Source of the DNA: Vibrio ishigakensis
GTDB lineage: Bacteria > Pseudomonadota > Gammaproteobacteria > Enterobacterales > Vibrionaceae
Assembly: GCF_024347675.1 (NCBI RefSeq)
Contig: NZ_AP024881.1
Coordinates: 930,001-994,000, forward strand
Direction of reading: 5' to 3'
DNA length: 64,000 bases
Made by a program: the position numbers and the translations under genes. The notes under the pieces were generated by a model that did not search any database, was not told the DNA's origin, and saw only the letters and a program-made list of their open reading frames with translations. This document shows positions 17,576 through 26,775 of this stretch, one piece after another (position 1 is the stretch's first letter; the number at the start of each line of letters is the position of its first letter).

Positions 17576-19921
17576 CTAGTTACAAGGCCAACTGAAGCGA
17601 ACAGTTGTCCCTCTTGTAATATCTGGGTTGGAATCAAGCTCTACACTGCCTTTATATTGTTCTACCACCCGCTGAACCATGGATAAGCCTAGACCGCTAC
17701 CCTCAATTTCGTCTTTTGGCTTAAGGCTTTGAAACAGTTCAAAAACTTTATCGTGAAACCTTGTTGGAATGCCAGGGCCATCATCGCTTACTTCTATATG
17801 GTAGTAGTTGTTTTCTTCATTCATTGCAGCACTCACCTCTATCTTGGTTAACTCGTTATCACCATGCTTGATGCTGTTGCTAATAAGATTGTTCAAAACC
17901 AGCAAGAAGGGGGTGTTAGGCACAGATACCTGGTCCACATCAAGGTGCTTAATGAAATCGATATGTTTATCAGCCCCCAACAATGACCAGATATCATCAA
18001 GCTCTTTTTCAAGATTTAGAGTCGTAGTTTCAAAGGAACGGGTGCTCACTCGAGCATATTGCAGTAATCCCTCAAGCATACCTTCCATACGCTCGATTCG
18101 ACTGCCGAGCAAGCTGAGGTGACTCTTAGTATCATCACTGGCAATCTCTTCGATGTCTTCTTCTATCCAAGAGGAGAGGTTTTTTATGGCTCTTAGCGGT
18201 GCCTTGAGGTCATGGGAGGCAACGTAGGCAAAGCGTTCGAGTTCAGCATTGGAGCGGGTCAACTCGGTATTTAGTTTTTGGATTGCTATGGTGCGTTTGT
18301 AGTTATCACTGATATCCATGACCACGCCAAACAGTTCCGTCATCTGGTTCCCAATATCGAATTTACCTTCAAGAAACACCTGTACCCATTTTTCTTCGCC
18401 GCTTGCAGTGACGATAGGGTAGGTAAACTTAGGGAAGCGATCACCAGGCTTCATCCGTAACATTTGACCCACCATATGATTGTGAAACTCTTGATAATCT
18501 GGGCGAATCCAAGTTACAAATAGCTCATAGGTTAATTCGGTTTTTTCTCTTCCAAAGATACGCCACAGCTCTTTTGACCACTCAATGGTCTTATCCGATA
18601 TTCGATAGCTCCAGTTACCTACCTTGGCGATAGACTCGGCATTTCGGAGTTTCTCTAGGGTTCGCTCCTTCTCTTTTATGTTCAATGTCTCTTTAGTGAT
18701 GTCTTCTATGAAGAGTATAAAATGCTGATCTTCATGCAAGAGGCTGGTATTCAGAGTCACTGATATAGATATGGTTTTGGGCGTTCCTTTCCAGGTGACC
18801 AAACTGAGCTTGTCAGAATATTGCCCTATGGTTCCCTCAGACAGGGACTGGAACCCCTGCTTTATCTTTCTTCTTGTTGCTTCGGTAAAGAGAGATAACC
18901 AGTTTTCTTTGTTTATATATTCGTGGTTGAGCTCAAATATCGAGCGTAGCTTAGAGTTTGACTCTTTAATTGATAGCTTGTGGTCACAAAACCCCATACC
19001 CACTAAACCAAGGTCAAAATACTGGCGGTAGTATTTTTCTTTGCTTCTCAACTTATTCTCTAAATGCCTATGCTCTGAAATATCTTCCACATTTATCATA
19101 AACCTAAACTTAGAGCGAAGATGTTCGGATATAAAGCATAGTGTTACCTTTAACCATTTACATTTATGGTTATCGGTTAATATTTTTTTCTCGAAAACTA
19201 TAGTTTTATATTTCCCTTCATATAGGGTATTGAACATTTTGTGAGATTGGTATCGTTCAACTTCAGAGAATATTTTATGGAAAGCCTGACCAATTAACTG
19301 ATCGTCACTTTGTTCTAGTATCTTACATAACTCTTGGTTAACGCTTCCCCAGGTTTCATCGTTGTATAGGAAGCCAAGACCGATACGGGAATGCTCAAAT
19401 AAAAATTGGCTACCCTCTTCATCTGATAGCCGATTGGACGCTGCAATTGGGGATGTATTCGAGTAATCGGAAATTTGTTTGGAGTAAAAGGAGAGCAGTC
19501 GTTTCGCATTGCCTTCACTCTCAATAGTGAAGTTGCTCATCTGTAGCTTGATGGCAGTTGCATTTTCCCCGATAAAACTCAGAGTTGTCTCGTATGGGAT
19601 ACTAGGATTCTCAAATTGGATTTGTTGTAATTTGTTATATGTATCAAGATCTTGAGGGTGAACCCGCTGAGAGAGCCAATGCATCGAAGTTGGGGATTCT
19701 TCAGTTTCATAATGCAGTAGATTGATCAGGCTGGAGCTAAACCAAGCATCTTTGCTTCCATCCAGGTTGGAGTATGAGATACCGTCTATCGAGCGACTTT
19801 GCATTAGCTCAAAAAACCTATTGTCGTGCTTCAAAAGTTCATAGAATTCCTGCTCTAGATAGTTGCTCTTATCTCTGTCCATTGGATACTTTTCGTGACT
19901 ATGAATAGGTTCAGTATTCAT
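17576..19921 (-). CDS. multi-PAS sensor histidine kinase (phytochrome-kinase type)
   Basis: A soluble kinase of about 781 residues with no TM helix seen. About four PAS-type domains precede the kinase core; the last one contains GNWSYRISDKTIEWSKELWRIFG and ends in VVMDISDNYKRT. HisKA reads YVASHDLKAPLRAI (His570), the type found in phytochrome-like kinases paired with Rcp1 regulators. The ATPase domain is intact: LNNLISNSIKHG, SDDGPGIP and GSGLGLSM. The frame stays open to 20194, but that extension would overlap the divergent PAS-EAL gene by 168 bases and looks antisense to it. I therefore chose ATG 19921, though the ribosome site is weak and an ATG 13 codons later is possible. The gene heads an operon with the two response regulators that follow. 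Confidence 0.83.
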   Translation of the reverse strand: MNTEPIHSHEKYPMDRDKSNYLEQEFYELLKHDNRFFELMQSRSIDGISYSNLDGSKDAWFSSSLINLLHYETEESPTSMHWLSQRVHPQDLDTYNKLQQIQFENPSIPYETTLSFIGENATAIKLQMSNFTIESEGNAKRLLSFYSKQISDYSNTSPIAASNRLSDEEGSQFLFEHSRIGLGFLYNDETWGSVNQELCKILEQSDDQLIGQAFHKIFSEVERYQSHKMFNTLYEGKYKTIVFEKKILTDNHKCKWLKVTLCFISEHLRSKFRFMINVEDISEHRHLENKLRSKEKYYRQYFDLGLVGMGFCDHKLSIKESNSKLRSIFELNHEYINKENWLSLFTEATRRKIKQGFQSLSEGTIGQYSDKLSLVTWKGTPKTISISVTLNTSLLHEDQHFILFIEDITKETLNIKEKERTLEKLRNAESIAKVGNWSYRISDKTIEWSKELWRIFGREKTELTYELFVTWIRPDYQEFHNHMVGQMLRMKPGDRFPKFTYPIVTASGEEKWVQVFLEGKFDIGNQMTELFGVVMDISDNYKRTIAIQKLNTELTRSNAELERFAYVASHDLKAPLRAIKNLSSWIEEDIEEIASDDTKSHLSLLGSRIERMEGMLEGLLQYARVSTRSFETTTLNLEKELDDIWSLLGADKHIDFIKHLDVDQVSVPNTPFLLVLNNLISNSIKHGDNELTKIEVSAAMNEENNYYHIEVSDDGPGIPTRFHDKVFELFQSLKPKDEIEGSGLGLSMVQRVVEQYKGSVELDSNPDITRGTTVRFSWPCN

Positions 19922-20026
19922 GAAAAAAACCGAGTCTTCAATAGCTTGAGTATGTCTTAAAAATAAATTTGAAACCCAGTTTAGCCCTTCTATCTTATCA
20001 GTCAGTAGAGTAGGAAGGTTTGTTAT

Positions 20027-22027
20027 ATGGACATCATTGGAAGTAACTTGCTCATTTGGGAATATGACGTCGAATCGAACATGTTTACGTTCAGCACTCC
20101 CAATCAACCATCTAAGGCAGTGCCGTTTCGCGCAGTTGAAAGGTTCGTCAAAGTCTATATCTCTGAAGATTATCAAGACCACTTGTTGAGCCAATTTACT
20201 AAATCTAATACTAATGAATTAAAAAGTGTTGTAGAGATAAGCGATTACAATGGATATCGATTAACTTATAAATTATCAGGATATTCACCTTCTGGTTCAA
20301 AGCGAAGAGGTCAGTTTGAACTGATTTCAAAAATTCCTTTATTATTTGAGTCCAAGGTCGCCTTCAATGCACTATTAAGTGATGTTAGGAAAAGTGTTGT
20401 AATTACTAATGAAAAATTCGACATACTCATGTCAAATAAGGTGTTTCAAAGTACCTTTAAAATTAATGGCTCCGGATATATTGGTAATAATATTGCTCAA
20501 GTACTAGTTGGCGTAAATAATGAACATATTTTCGCTGAAATTAAGCAAGAACTTGTCAACGCTAATCGTTGGAGTGGATTATTTTTATCCAAAGATGCGA
20601 TAGACAACTTTTTGTTGCATGATCTTGAGGTAGTCAAATTCAGCCTAAACGAGCGAGATACCTTCTATGCATTTCGATGGACCCTTCTGGCAGGAAATAA
20701 AAATTACAAGACTGTGGCAAACTATGACTACACAATAAAGGATGTGGACGTTGCGAATGCCAAGGAGTTTCGTAAGCGAGCAAAAGAAAATGTCGCTCCA
20801 GATGTATGCTACATGTGTATATCTCTATTACCGGATTTCAATGCCACTAACCGTGATAGGAACCAAGTTAGCCTCGCATTGGGTCTTAAAAATATGTACC
20901 AGAGTGACAACATTGGCTATTTCGGTGAAGGAGTCTTTGTGGTTTTGGTCGAAGCAAATATGGACGATCTGCTCGCCATGGGTGGATTATCGCGAATGGT
21001 GAGGCGCTTCAAGCGCAAGCTTAGAGGAGAGGTTGAAGATAAGATCTATCGAAGTGTTCTTAACGGTAAAGTAGGTATCGACCTACTGGGAATTGATTCC
21101 TCTAGCATAGACGAGACCATCACTAACTCTTTGCTGGCATTAGATACTCATGATACTGAGACGGCAAAGTTCAATCTGTTCGATCAAGAAGTCTATAAAG
21201 AGTCGTACAGACGTCGTCGCTTAGAGGCTTTAGTGGTGAACGTGATTCGTACCCGTCAACTTGATGTTCACTTCCAGCCTGTTGTTTCCCTTCGTACGGG
21301 GAGAATAGCTAAATTTGAGGCCCTATGTCGCTTCCCACAGTTAGCGCAAGAGTTCGGTGTTCAAGAGATGGTATTGGCCGCTGAGAGGCTCGGTGTGGTA
21401 CACACCTTAGATAAGTTGGTTTGTGAAAAGGCGATGAGTTACTTTCAAAGGATTTTGTCTAGATGCGAGGATGAGGTGCAGTTATCAGTAAACTGCTCTT
21501 TGCTCGATGAAGAGCATGGGCTGCAATATCTCAGCGATCTTTTCAATCTAATTCAAACTTCTACTAATAAGCCAAACCAAGTAGGTATTGAGATAACTGA
21601 GAGCAGTTATTTTGCCAATTCGTTGAATAATTCCAATTTAATCAACACTATACGAAACAAGGGAGTACAGGTATTTGTTGATGATTTTGGTACAGGTAAT
21701 TCATCGTTCAGCTACTTCAATGATTTCCAGTTTGATGTACTCAAAATTGACCGAAACTTTATTCAAGATATTCACCAGGTGAGACAAAAATACTTTGCGG
21801 TAAAAATGCTAGTGGAACTGTCACACGAACTGGGTATCTCTGTGGTTGCTGAAGGTGTCGAATGTAATGAAGAGTTGGAGATACTCAAAGAATTCGATGT
21901 GGATTTTGTGCAAGGCTATTTATTTTCCAAGCCGCTTTCTATGGAAGCAATTATGGAGGTAGATGAGGTGAATGATCTTATCCAGGTGGATAGTAACTTG
22001 GATCTGGCGTATCAGAATGTAAGTTAA
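20027..22027 (+). CDS. EAL phosphodiesterase with PAS-like and degenerate GGDEF regions
   Basis: A 666-residue cytoplasmic protein. The N-terminus (LLIWEYDVESNMFTFSTP) and the segment around 110-150 look like PAS folds. The middle has a GGDEF-like fold whose motif reads YFGEGVFVVLV, so synthesis is not expected. The C-terminal EAL domain (about 405-650) is complete: FEALCRF, VNCS, EITES, VDDFGTG, KIDRNF, AEGVEC and QGYLFSKPL. It should therefore hydrolyse c-di-GMP to pGpG, with the dead GGDEF as a possible GTP-sensing regulator. It diverges from the multi-PAS kinase operon across about 105 bp and precedes the sigma-factor gene. Codon use is ordinary for the window. The start ATG has GGAAGG about ten bases upstream. 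Confidence 0.87.
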   Translation: MDIIGSNLLIWEYDVESNMFTFSTPNQPSKAVPFRAVERFVKVYISEDYQDHLLSQFTKSNTNELKSVVEISDYNGYRLTYKLSGYSPSGSKRRGQFELISKIPLLFESKVAFNALLSDVRKSVVITNEKFDILMSNKVFQSTFKINGSGYIGNNIAQVLVGVNNEHIFAEIKQELVNANRWSGLFLSKDAIDNFLLHDLEVVKFSLNERDTFYAFRWTLLAGNKNYKTVANYDYTIKDVDVANAKEFRKRAKENVAPDVCYMCISLLPDFNATNRDRNQVSLALGLKNMYQSDNIGYFGEGVFVVLVEANMDDLLAMGGLSRMVRRFKRKLRGEVEDKIYRSVLNGKVGIDLLGIDSSSIDETITNSLLALDTHDTETAKFNLFDQEVYKESYRRRRLEALVVNVIRTRQLDVHFQPVVSLRTGRIAKFEALCRFPQLAQEFGVQEMVLAAERLGVVHTLDKLVCEKAMSYFQRILSRCEDEVQLSVNCSLLDEEHGLQYLSDLFNLIQTSTNKPNQVGIEITESSYFANSLNNSNLINTIRNKGVQVFVDDFGTGNSSFSYFNDFQFDVLKIDRNFIQDIHQVRQKYFAVKMLVELSHELGISVVAEGVECNEELEILKEFDVDFVQGYLFSKPLSMEAIMEVDEVNDLIQVDSNLDLAYQNVS

Positions 22028-22315
22028 CAGCGAATAAGTAAGCAAGTGACAGAGTGAAATTAACAGGAGAGACTTATATCTTTTTTGGTCTGCTTATATT
22101 ATTTAATTATGTAAACTGCATGAAAATTCGCTAATTTTTACCACTAAAGTAGGAGATTGACCCCAAATATCGTAAGTAATTTCGCATTGCCATGAAACGC
22201 AACTCATAAGGTTTGAATTCAACCATAATTGACGCTAATGTTATTTTTATCGGAATGACATTCATCAAAGAAATGAAGGCGTCCGACTCAACGTCATATG
22301 GTTATGGAGCGACTT

Positions 22316-23197
22316 ATGGTTGACAAGGCTGATTTCGAAGGCAAGGCTAGCCTCGAGACACGTGTGAATGCGACAACCCCCGACCCCTACGTAAAGTACG
22401 TTCAAGACATAACAGGGATTGAACTGCTTGAGCCGGATCAAGAGATCTATTATTCACGCCTAGCCCGTGCGGGCGATTTTGATGCGCGACAAATCTTGAT
22501 TGAAACTAACCTCCGGTTGGTGGTGAAGATTGCGCGTAAATACGTAAACAGAGGCAACGCCTCGAACAACCTCCTCGATCTTATTGATGAGGGCAATATA
22601 GGGCTAATGAAGGCTATCGATCGTTTCGACCCTGAGTTGGGCTATCGCTTTTCAACCTACGCCGTATGGTGGATAAGAGAAAGCATCGAATCTTATCTAA
22701 TGAACCATAGTCGGACAGTGCGCATCCCTATTCATGTACAAAAAGAGATCAGTAAGCTCTCTAAAGCAGCAAAGCGGGCCTCGAACGAGTTGCAGCGTGT
22801 GCCAACGCTGAAAGAGGTGGCGAGTCAGGAGAACCTGTCCATCGATGAGATGAGTGATCTCATGACTAGCACCTCTCATATAGATTGCCGAGCTACAGCG
22901 CAGTTAAAAGAACGCAGTCAATATGAGCTTGAAGAGATCCCAGAGCCTGTATCCCAGAGCCCTTCGGGCCTGCATGAGAGCACTCAATTGATGCAGAGTT
23001 TGGAGAAGTTGGTGGATACCTTATCTCCTAAACATCGAGATATCATCGTTCGTCGTTATGGTCTATTCGGCCAAGAGCGTGAGACGCTCGCCGATCTAAG
23101 TGACGACTATCAGCTCTCTAAGGAAAGAATCCGGCAACTTCAAAAAGAGGGTTTGCAGAAACTTAAGAGCAAGCTCAGTTTTGACGGTTGGGACTAA
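22316..23197 (+). CDS. RpoS-family alternative sigma factor
   Basis: A 293-residue sigma-70 family protein of the RpoS/RpoQ kind. Region 2 is highly conserved: NLRLVVKIARKYVNRG, LLDLIDEGNIGLMKAIDRFDPELGYRFSTYAVWWIRESIE, followed by the region 3 start RTVRIPIHV. Region 4 has LSPKHRDIIVRRYGLFG and a helix-turn-helix ending KERIRQLQKEGLQKLK. Region 1.1 is missing, and the N-terminus is shorter than in RpoS proper. The differences inside region 2 (SNN insertion before LLDLI) suggest a paralogue rather than the housekeeping RpoS; vibrios are known to carry such extra copies (RpoQ, RpoX). ATG 22316 is chosen because GGAG lies six bases before it; an ATG six codons earlier is possible. Promoters it reads cannot be identified here, but its place between c-di-GMP genes and the secretion locus suggests control of surface traits. 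Confidence 0.88.
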   Translation: MVDKADFEGKASLETRVNATTPDPYVKYVQDITGIELLEPDQEIYYSRLARAGDFDARQILIETNLRLVVKIARKYVNRGNASNNLLDLIDEGNIGLMKAIDRFDPELGYRFSTYAVWWIRESIESYLMNHSRTVRIPIHVQKEISKLSKAAKRASNELQRVPTLKEVASQENLSIDEMSDLMTSTSHIDCRATAQLKERSQYELEEIPEPVSQSPSGLHESTQLMQSLEKLVDTLSPKHRDIIVRRYGLFGQERETLADLSDDYQLSKERIRQLQKEGLQKLKSKLSFDGWD

Positions 23198-23219
23198 GCA
23201 TCTGTTCAAGAATAAAACA

Positions 23220-23246
23220 ATGCCCGTCGATTAGATGGGCATTTTT
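23220..23246 (+). terminator. rho-independent terminator of the sigma-factor gene
   Basis: ATGCCC and GGGCAT arms around an 11-base loop, followed by TTTTT, 22 bases after the stop codon. Confidence 0.85.
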
Positions 23247-23338
23247 GTGAGTGCTTTTTGTTTGAAAAATAGTCGGTGATTTATATTTGAATCACCGAGA
23301 TTAACTCCTAGTATGCTCTCTGAATAGAGGGTTAACAT

Positions 23339-23713
23339 ATGTCTAAAGATAATCTCGTCCGGGTGCGCTCGTGGAAAGTCATTGACCGAGAACACTACTT
23401 TATTGCCAATACTGACACTGCATTTGTTGAAGAAGAGAAAGTAATGAGTGAGGTGCTGAGGGATTGGAAACTTTATGGCCTGTCACCGATTTTTGGTTGT
23501 GAGAACAATTTGGGCTTCCAACAGGCGATAAAGAACCTAAGAAAAAACAACGCCACACTTAAAACGCTGCTTAAAGACGATATTTATGGGCTTGCGACAA
23601 AAAGGCTAGTTTCAAGCTGGCCGGAAAAATCCTTTGAAAAGAAATATCTAGAATATCTTATCTTGAGATGTGACGCCCAGGTGCGAGTGCCAGTTAATAA
23701 CCGAGTTCACTAG
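23339..23713 (+). CDS. hypothetical protein, 124 residues
   Basis: I do not recognise this protein. It is small, soluble and basic/aromatic-rich, with no signal peptide or TM helix. Features visible are a start SKDNLVRVRSWKVIDREHYF, an acidic helix around EEEKVMSEVLRDW, and a Lys-rich second half (KNLRKNNATLKTLLKDD). GAGGG seven bases before the ATG supports the start. It is a single gene after the sigma-factor terminator, converging with the Hpt gene. Its stop codon sits in the loop of a very strong hairpin (23691-23730). Function is unknown; a small regulatory or adaptor protein is possible. Confidence 0.65.
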   Translation: MSKDNLVRVRSWKVIDREHYFIANTDTAFVEEEKVMSEVLRDWKLYGLSPIFGCENNLGFQQAIKNLRKNNATLKTLLKDDIYGLATKRLVSSWPEKSFEKKYLEYLILRCDAQVRVPVNNRVH

Positions 23714-23730
23714 AGCTTGGTTATTAACTG
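23691..23730. terminator. long hairpin spanning the stop codon between convergent genes
   Basis: CAGTTAATAACC (23691-23702) and GGTTATTAACTG (23719-23730) are perfect 12-base inverted arms. The inner bases continue the pairing (GAGTTC with GAGCTT, two G-T wobbles) to an ACTA loop, giving about 18 paired positions. The TAG stop of 23339-23713 falls at the loop. No T-run follows on either strand. Confidence 0.6.
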
Positions 23731-23741
23731 ATAAAGATTCT

Positions 23742-24068
23742 CTAGGATAGGTAGAGGGTAATCTGTTCTTCTATTTTGGATAGGTTGATGTTTATTTCAT
23801 CAATAACCGCTTTATCTGACTGTTTACCACCGTTGGCATCAAGCTCTACAGTCTTGAGAAGGGACGAGGTTTCTTCTTCACAAAGATTACTCAGTGTGCC
23901 TGAAAGCGTATGCGCCAAACTGTACAACTCCCCAAGATTGCTCTCTTGATGCAAGCCAACCAGTTTATCTCCAATATCAGCATTTTCGTCGAGATAGAGT
24001 GACAGTATCATAGTCACTACCTCATCATCGCCATCGAACGTTTCTGAAAGTTTATCCACGTCTATCAT
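23742..24068 (-). CDS. stand-alone Hpt phosphotransfer protein
   Basis: A 108-residue all-helical protein. The central helix reads LYSLAHTLSGTLSNL, matching the Hpt motif AHxLKG with phospho-accepting His53; Ser replaces the usual Lys at 56. Length and layout fit a free phosphotransfer protein that could shuttle phosphate between kinases and receivers. It aligns without gaps over its first 70 residues with the protein at 33421-33813, which has Tyr at position 53, so the two are paralogues. It lies at the 3' end of the secretion locus on the same strand. The nearby stand-alone receivers and pseudo-kinase receivers are plausible partners. Confidence 0.75.
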   Translation of the reverse strand: MIDVDKLSETFDGDDEVVTMILSLYLDENADIGDKLVGLHQESNLGELYSLAHTLSGTLSNLCEEETSSLLKTVELDANGGKQSDKAVIDEININLSKIEEQITLYLS

Positions 24069-24150
24069 AAGCCTTCCCTAACTTTTGCTTCACTTTGTCG
24101 AGAGTAGGTTAGGAGTTATAGCAGCAATTTCAAATTAATTATTCAAGTGT

Positions 24151-24501
24151 TTACTGGAGAGAATTCTTAGATGCGCTGGCGAGTAGGAGTAGGTTTTCTA
24201 GATGCACTTTGGCATCGTCACGTTTGAGTTTTTGCAAGATGTTTTCGAAGGCCGTTCGATAGTGTTTATTGTTCAAAAGAGACAAGAGGGTGAGGTCATA
24301 TTTTTCGACTAGGTTTTCTTGGATCTGCAGGTATTGCTCTTTGTTGGCGATCTCTATGCCTTTCAGTTCGCTCAAGATTTTAAAGCCTTCAGTATACCAA
24401 ATATGAATAACCTCAATGATGTCCCTTTCCTCGTCAGAAACGGTGAAGCTTTGTTGGTTAAAGTCTTGAAGATAACCTTGGATGGAAACGGGTTTGATCA
24501 T
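24151..24501 (-). CDS. hypothetical helical protein, 116 residues
   Basis: I do not recognise a family. The protein is predicted mostly helical, with no signal peptide or membrane segment: an acidic first half (VSDEERDIIEVIHIWYTEGF) and a repeated Leu-rich pattern (LLSLLNN, ILQKLKRDD, LENLLLLASASK). It lies between the second ABC gene (135 bp upstream of it) and the Hpt gene (82 bp downstream), all on the minus strand, so it probably belongs to the same regulatory unit. The helical character and position suggest a small adaptor for the Hpt/receiver proteins, but this is only inference. The ribosome site before ATG 24501 is weak. Confidence 0.6.
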   Translation of the reverse strand: MIKPVSIQGYLQDFNQQSFTVSDEERDIIEVIHIWYTEGFKILSELKGIEIANKEQYLQIQENLVEKYDLTLLSLLNNKHYRTAFENILQKLKRDDAKVHLENLLLLASASKNSLQ

Positions 24502-24636
24502 AAATGTACTCTGTTAAAACCTTGAATAACTATAGTTGAACAATGGCTTCTTTAAAATTTTACTAGTGTGCAAATAAGTCGACTTAGTGATTATTAATAC
24601 CTGTATACGCATAAAATTGCTACTCGATTCTTAACC

Positions 24637-26775
24637 TTATAATGAAGAAATTACCTTATCGGGGAATCCAAAGTACTTTTGGGAGCCGTCAGGCTCAAGC
24701 ATCAGGCATAGATTGGAAGATACCACTAAGCTAGGTTCATTGGTCGAATAGATTACGGTGGAATCTCTAAGCTCTTCGGTGAACAGCTGGTTAAGATAGC
24801 TAGCATTTTCATGAGCGCTGCCACATAAAGGCTCGTCAATGATAATGAGGTTACTGCTGTTGCCGCACAGACCAAGGACCAAGCGTAATCTCTGGGAGAT
24901 ACCGTTTGGCAGGCTTTGGGTAAACTCGGTAGTTAGGTCTGTGTCTAGACCCTTTGGGAACCACTCCTCCAACTCAAAGAAGCGGATGTACTTTAGCATT
25001 AGCTTTTCAGGCAATATGCCATTATGCAGTACAAAGTTAGACCTCAGCGAACCCTTATAAAAGTTGAGTTCAAATGGGATGTAGTTGATCCCTTTTCGAT
25101 ACCGATAGTTATTAAACTGTTTGATGTTATAGCCATCAAGATACACAGCGCCTTGATAGCGGTCTTCTAGGCCAGCAATGATACTCAGAAGCGTGGTTTT
25201 TCCGCAGCCTGAAGGCCCTACGATAGATACCTTATCACCTGGGCCAATCTTAAAGCCGAGATTGGTTAGGCCGTCAGTGGCACCCATGTGCCTGTGGGTC
25301 ACACCGCTGCCTATTAAATAGCCATCAAAGCGGCGGATAGGCGGACTGTGCTCCAAGTTACTTCGGTCATCTTCTAGGCTCATCAGGTTGTTGATCTGAG
25401 CGCCAGCAGCCTTAAGAGATTGGAACTTAGCGATGGAGTTGTAGATGCCCATGATAGGGCCAAGGGCTTTCCACACTAAGATTACAGTCGCCAGCATAGC
25501 ACCTGCATCCGAGGTGCCGTCCATAACTCCAATTACGGCAGTGACAATACTGGCGGTACCTATCGCTTGTATCAAGCCACCACCCAGTGCCTGTACTCGA
25601 CTGTTTACCTTGGCAACGGACTCGGCGTCATTGCTACTCTGTTTGTGAGAGGCAGAGAAGCGGGTTTGCATCACGCGTAGCAAAGGCAGGCCCTGAATGG
25701 TATGGATGCTGCGCAGCACCTCGTTCCATTGATAAGAGACCATGGCATTTGCGCGTGAGCTCTTTGAAGTCGCCTGGGTATAGATGTATCTAGAGTAAAC
25801 ACAGAATACGAACATCAGCACTAGGCCAGCGAGAACGGTTAGGGCTGCAGTACCAGACATGATTGCGATAGCCAGAATAAACACTATCACAAAGGGCATA
25901 TCGAAATAGCTGAGAGTGGACTCAGCGGTCACTAGCTTACGGAACTGGTCGATATCCTTTAATCGAGCAAGCTGGGAAGAGACGCCCGCGCGAGAGGTCA
26001 TGGCGTACGGGAGCCATAGCAGTTTGCCGACCACATTGCGTGAGATATGCACCGCCAAGTCTTTACCTGATGTCGCCAGTATGTTGACCCGCATCTTCTT
26101 AAACAGATATTCCATTAGGCCAACCAAGATGGCAAACAGGGTTAGCCAGTAGAGAGTGCTTTCAGAGCTCGAAGAGAGCGCGAAGTTGTATACACTCATG
26201 ATGAAAAATGGCTGCAGTGCGCCAAATACACTGATCATAAAGCTCAAGAAAACCAAGCTTTTTAACTCACTGTTGTAGCGATAAAAGGTGTATTTAAGCC
26301 AGTTGCTTTTATCTTGAGACTCAGGCGCCGGTTCGCGAAAGATACGCGAGTATTCAGAGATGCTGACCAAGGTTACCGGTTGGCCGACAAGATCCAGAAC
26401 AATGGTGTTGTGGTTCTTGAAGTCATAGATACTGGCCATTGTGCCCTCAACGCTGAGTAAGATAGCGCTGAGCTCTCCAGTTTCAATATAGGCAGGCAGG
26501 TTTATGTCCTTCTGCTCTAACTGCGTTATATCAAGATGATGCTCTTCACATTGATACCCAAGACGCTCTAGGGTTTGCAGATAAGAGACGCGATTTTCCG
26601 CATCCGGCATATACACATCGGACAGAATATCGGGTGAACCCTCCCATTCACAGGCGATGAGGGTGTAGGCAATACCGCGCAGCAGAGGCGCTTGTTGATA
26701 CCTGTGCTGGAGTATTTGTGAATCAAAGTCCAGTAGCCTCTGGGTAATGTTCTTAAAATCTACCAGAATACTCAT
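24637..26775 (-). CDS. type I secretion ABC transporter subunit (LapB/RtxB-like)
   Basis: A 712-residue inner-membrane protein. The N-terminal 150 residues look like a C39-peptidase-like domain without a visible catalytic Cys motif, as in exporters of large proteins that bind but do not cleave the substrate. A TM domain follows (about 170-440), then an ATPase domain with Walker A GPSGCGKTT, Walker B LIIIDEP and a poor signature (LPNGISQR instead of LSGGQ). The switch His is Asn (YSTNEP). It overlaps the upstream ABC gene by four bases (ATGA). The two different subunits very likely form a heterodimer that powers export through the HlyD and TolC partners encoded upstream. The likely substrate is the giant protein encoded at 33973-56721. 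Confidence 0.85.
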   Translation of the reverse strand: MSILVDFKNITQRLLDFDSQILQHRYQQAPLLRGIAYTLIACEWEGSPDILSDVYMPDAENRVSYLQTLERLGYQCEEHHLDITQLEQKDINLPAYIETGELSAILLSVEGTMASIYDFKNHNTIVLDLVGQPVTLVSISEYSRIFREPAPESQDKSNWLKYTFYRYNSELKSLVFLSFMISVFGALQPFFIMSVYNFALSSSSESTLYWLTLFAILVGLMEYLFKKMRVNILATSGKDLAVHISRNVVGKLLWLPYAMTSRAGVSSQLARLKDIDQFRKLVTAESTLSYFDMPFVIVFILAIAIMSGTAALTVLAGLVLMFVFCVYSRYIYTQATSKSSRANAMVSYQWNEVLRSIHTIQGLPLLRVMQTRFSASHKQSSNDAESVAKVNSRVQALGGGLIQAIGTASIVTAVIGVMDGTSDAGAMLATVILVWKALGPIMGIYNSIAKFQSLKAAGAQINNLMSLEDDRSNLEHSPPIRRFDGYLIGSGVTHRHMGATDGLTNLGFKIGPGDKVSIVGPSGCGKTTLLSIIAGLEDRYQGAVYLDGYNIKQFNNYRYRKGINYIPFELNFYKGSLRSNFVLHNGILPEKLMLKYIRFFELEEWFPKGLDTDLTTEFTQSLPNGISQRLRLVLGLCGNSSNLIIIDEPLCGSAHENASYLNQLFTEELRDSTVIYSTNEPSLVVSSNLCLMLEPDGSQKYFGFPDKVISSL

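Noticed and set aside
19922..20194. N-terminal extension of the multi-PAS kinase
   Set aside because: It would overlap the first 168 bases of the divergent PAS-EAL gene, whose N-terminus there looks like a real PAS fold.
22028..22315. Sigma-54 promoter before the sigma-factor gene
   Set aside because: No TGGCAC-N5-TTGC-like pair was found; only AT-rich sequence is visible.
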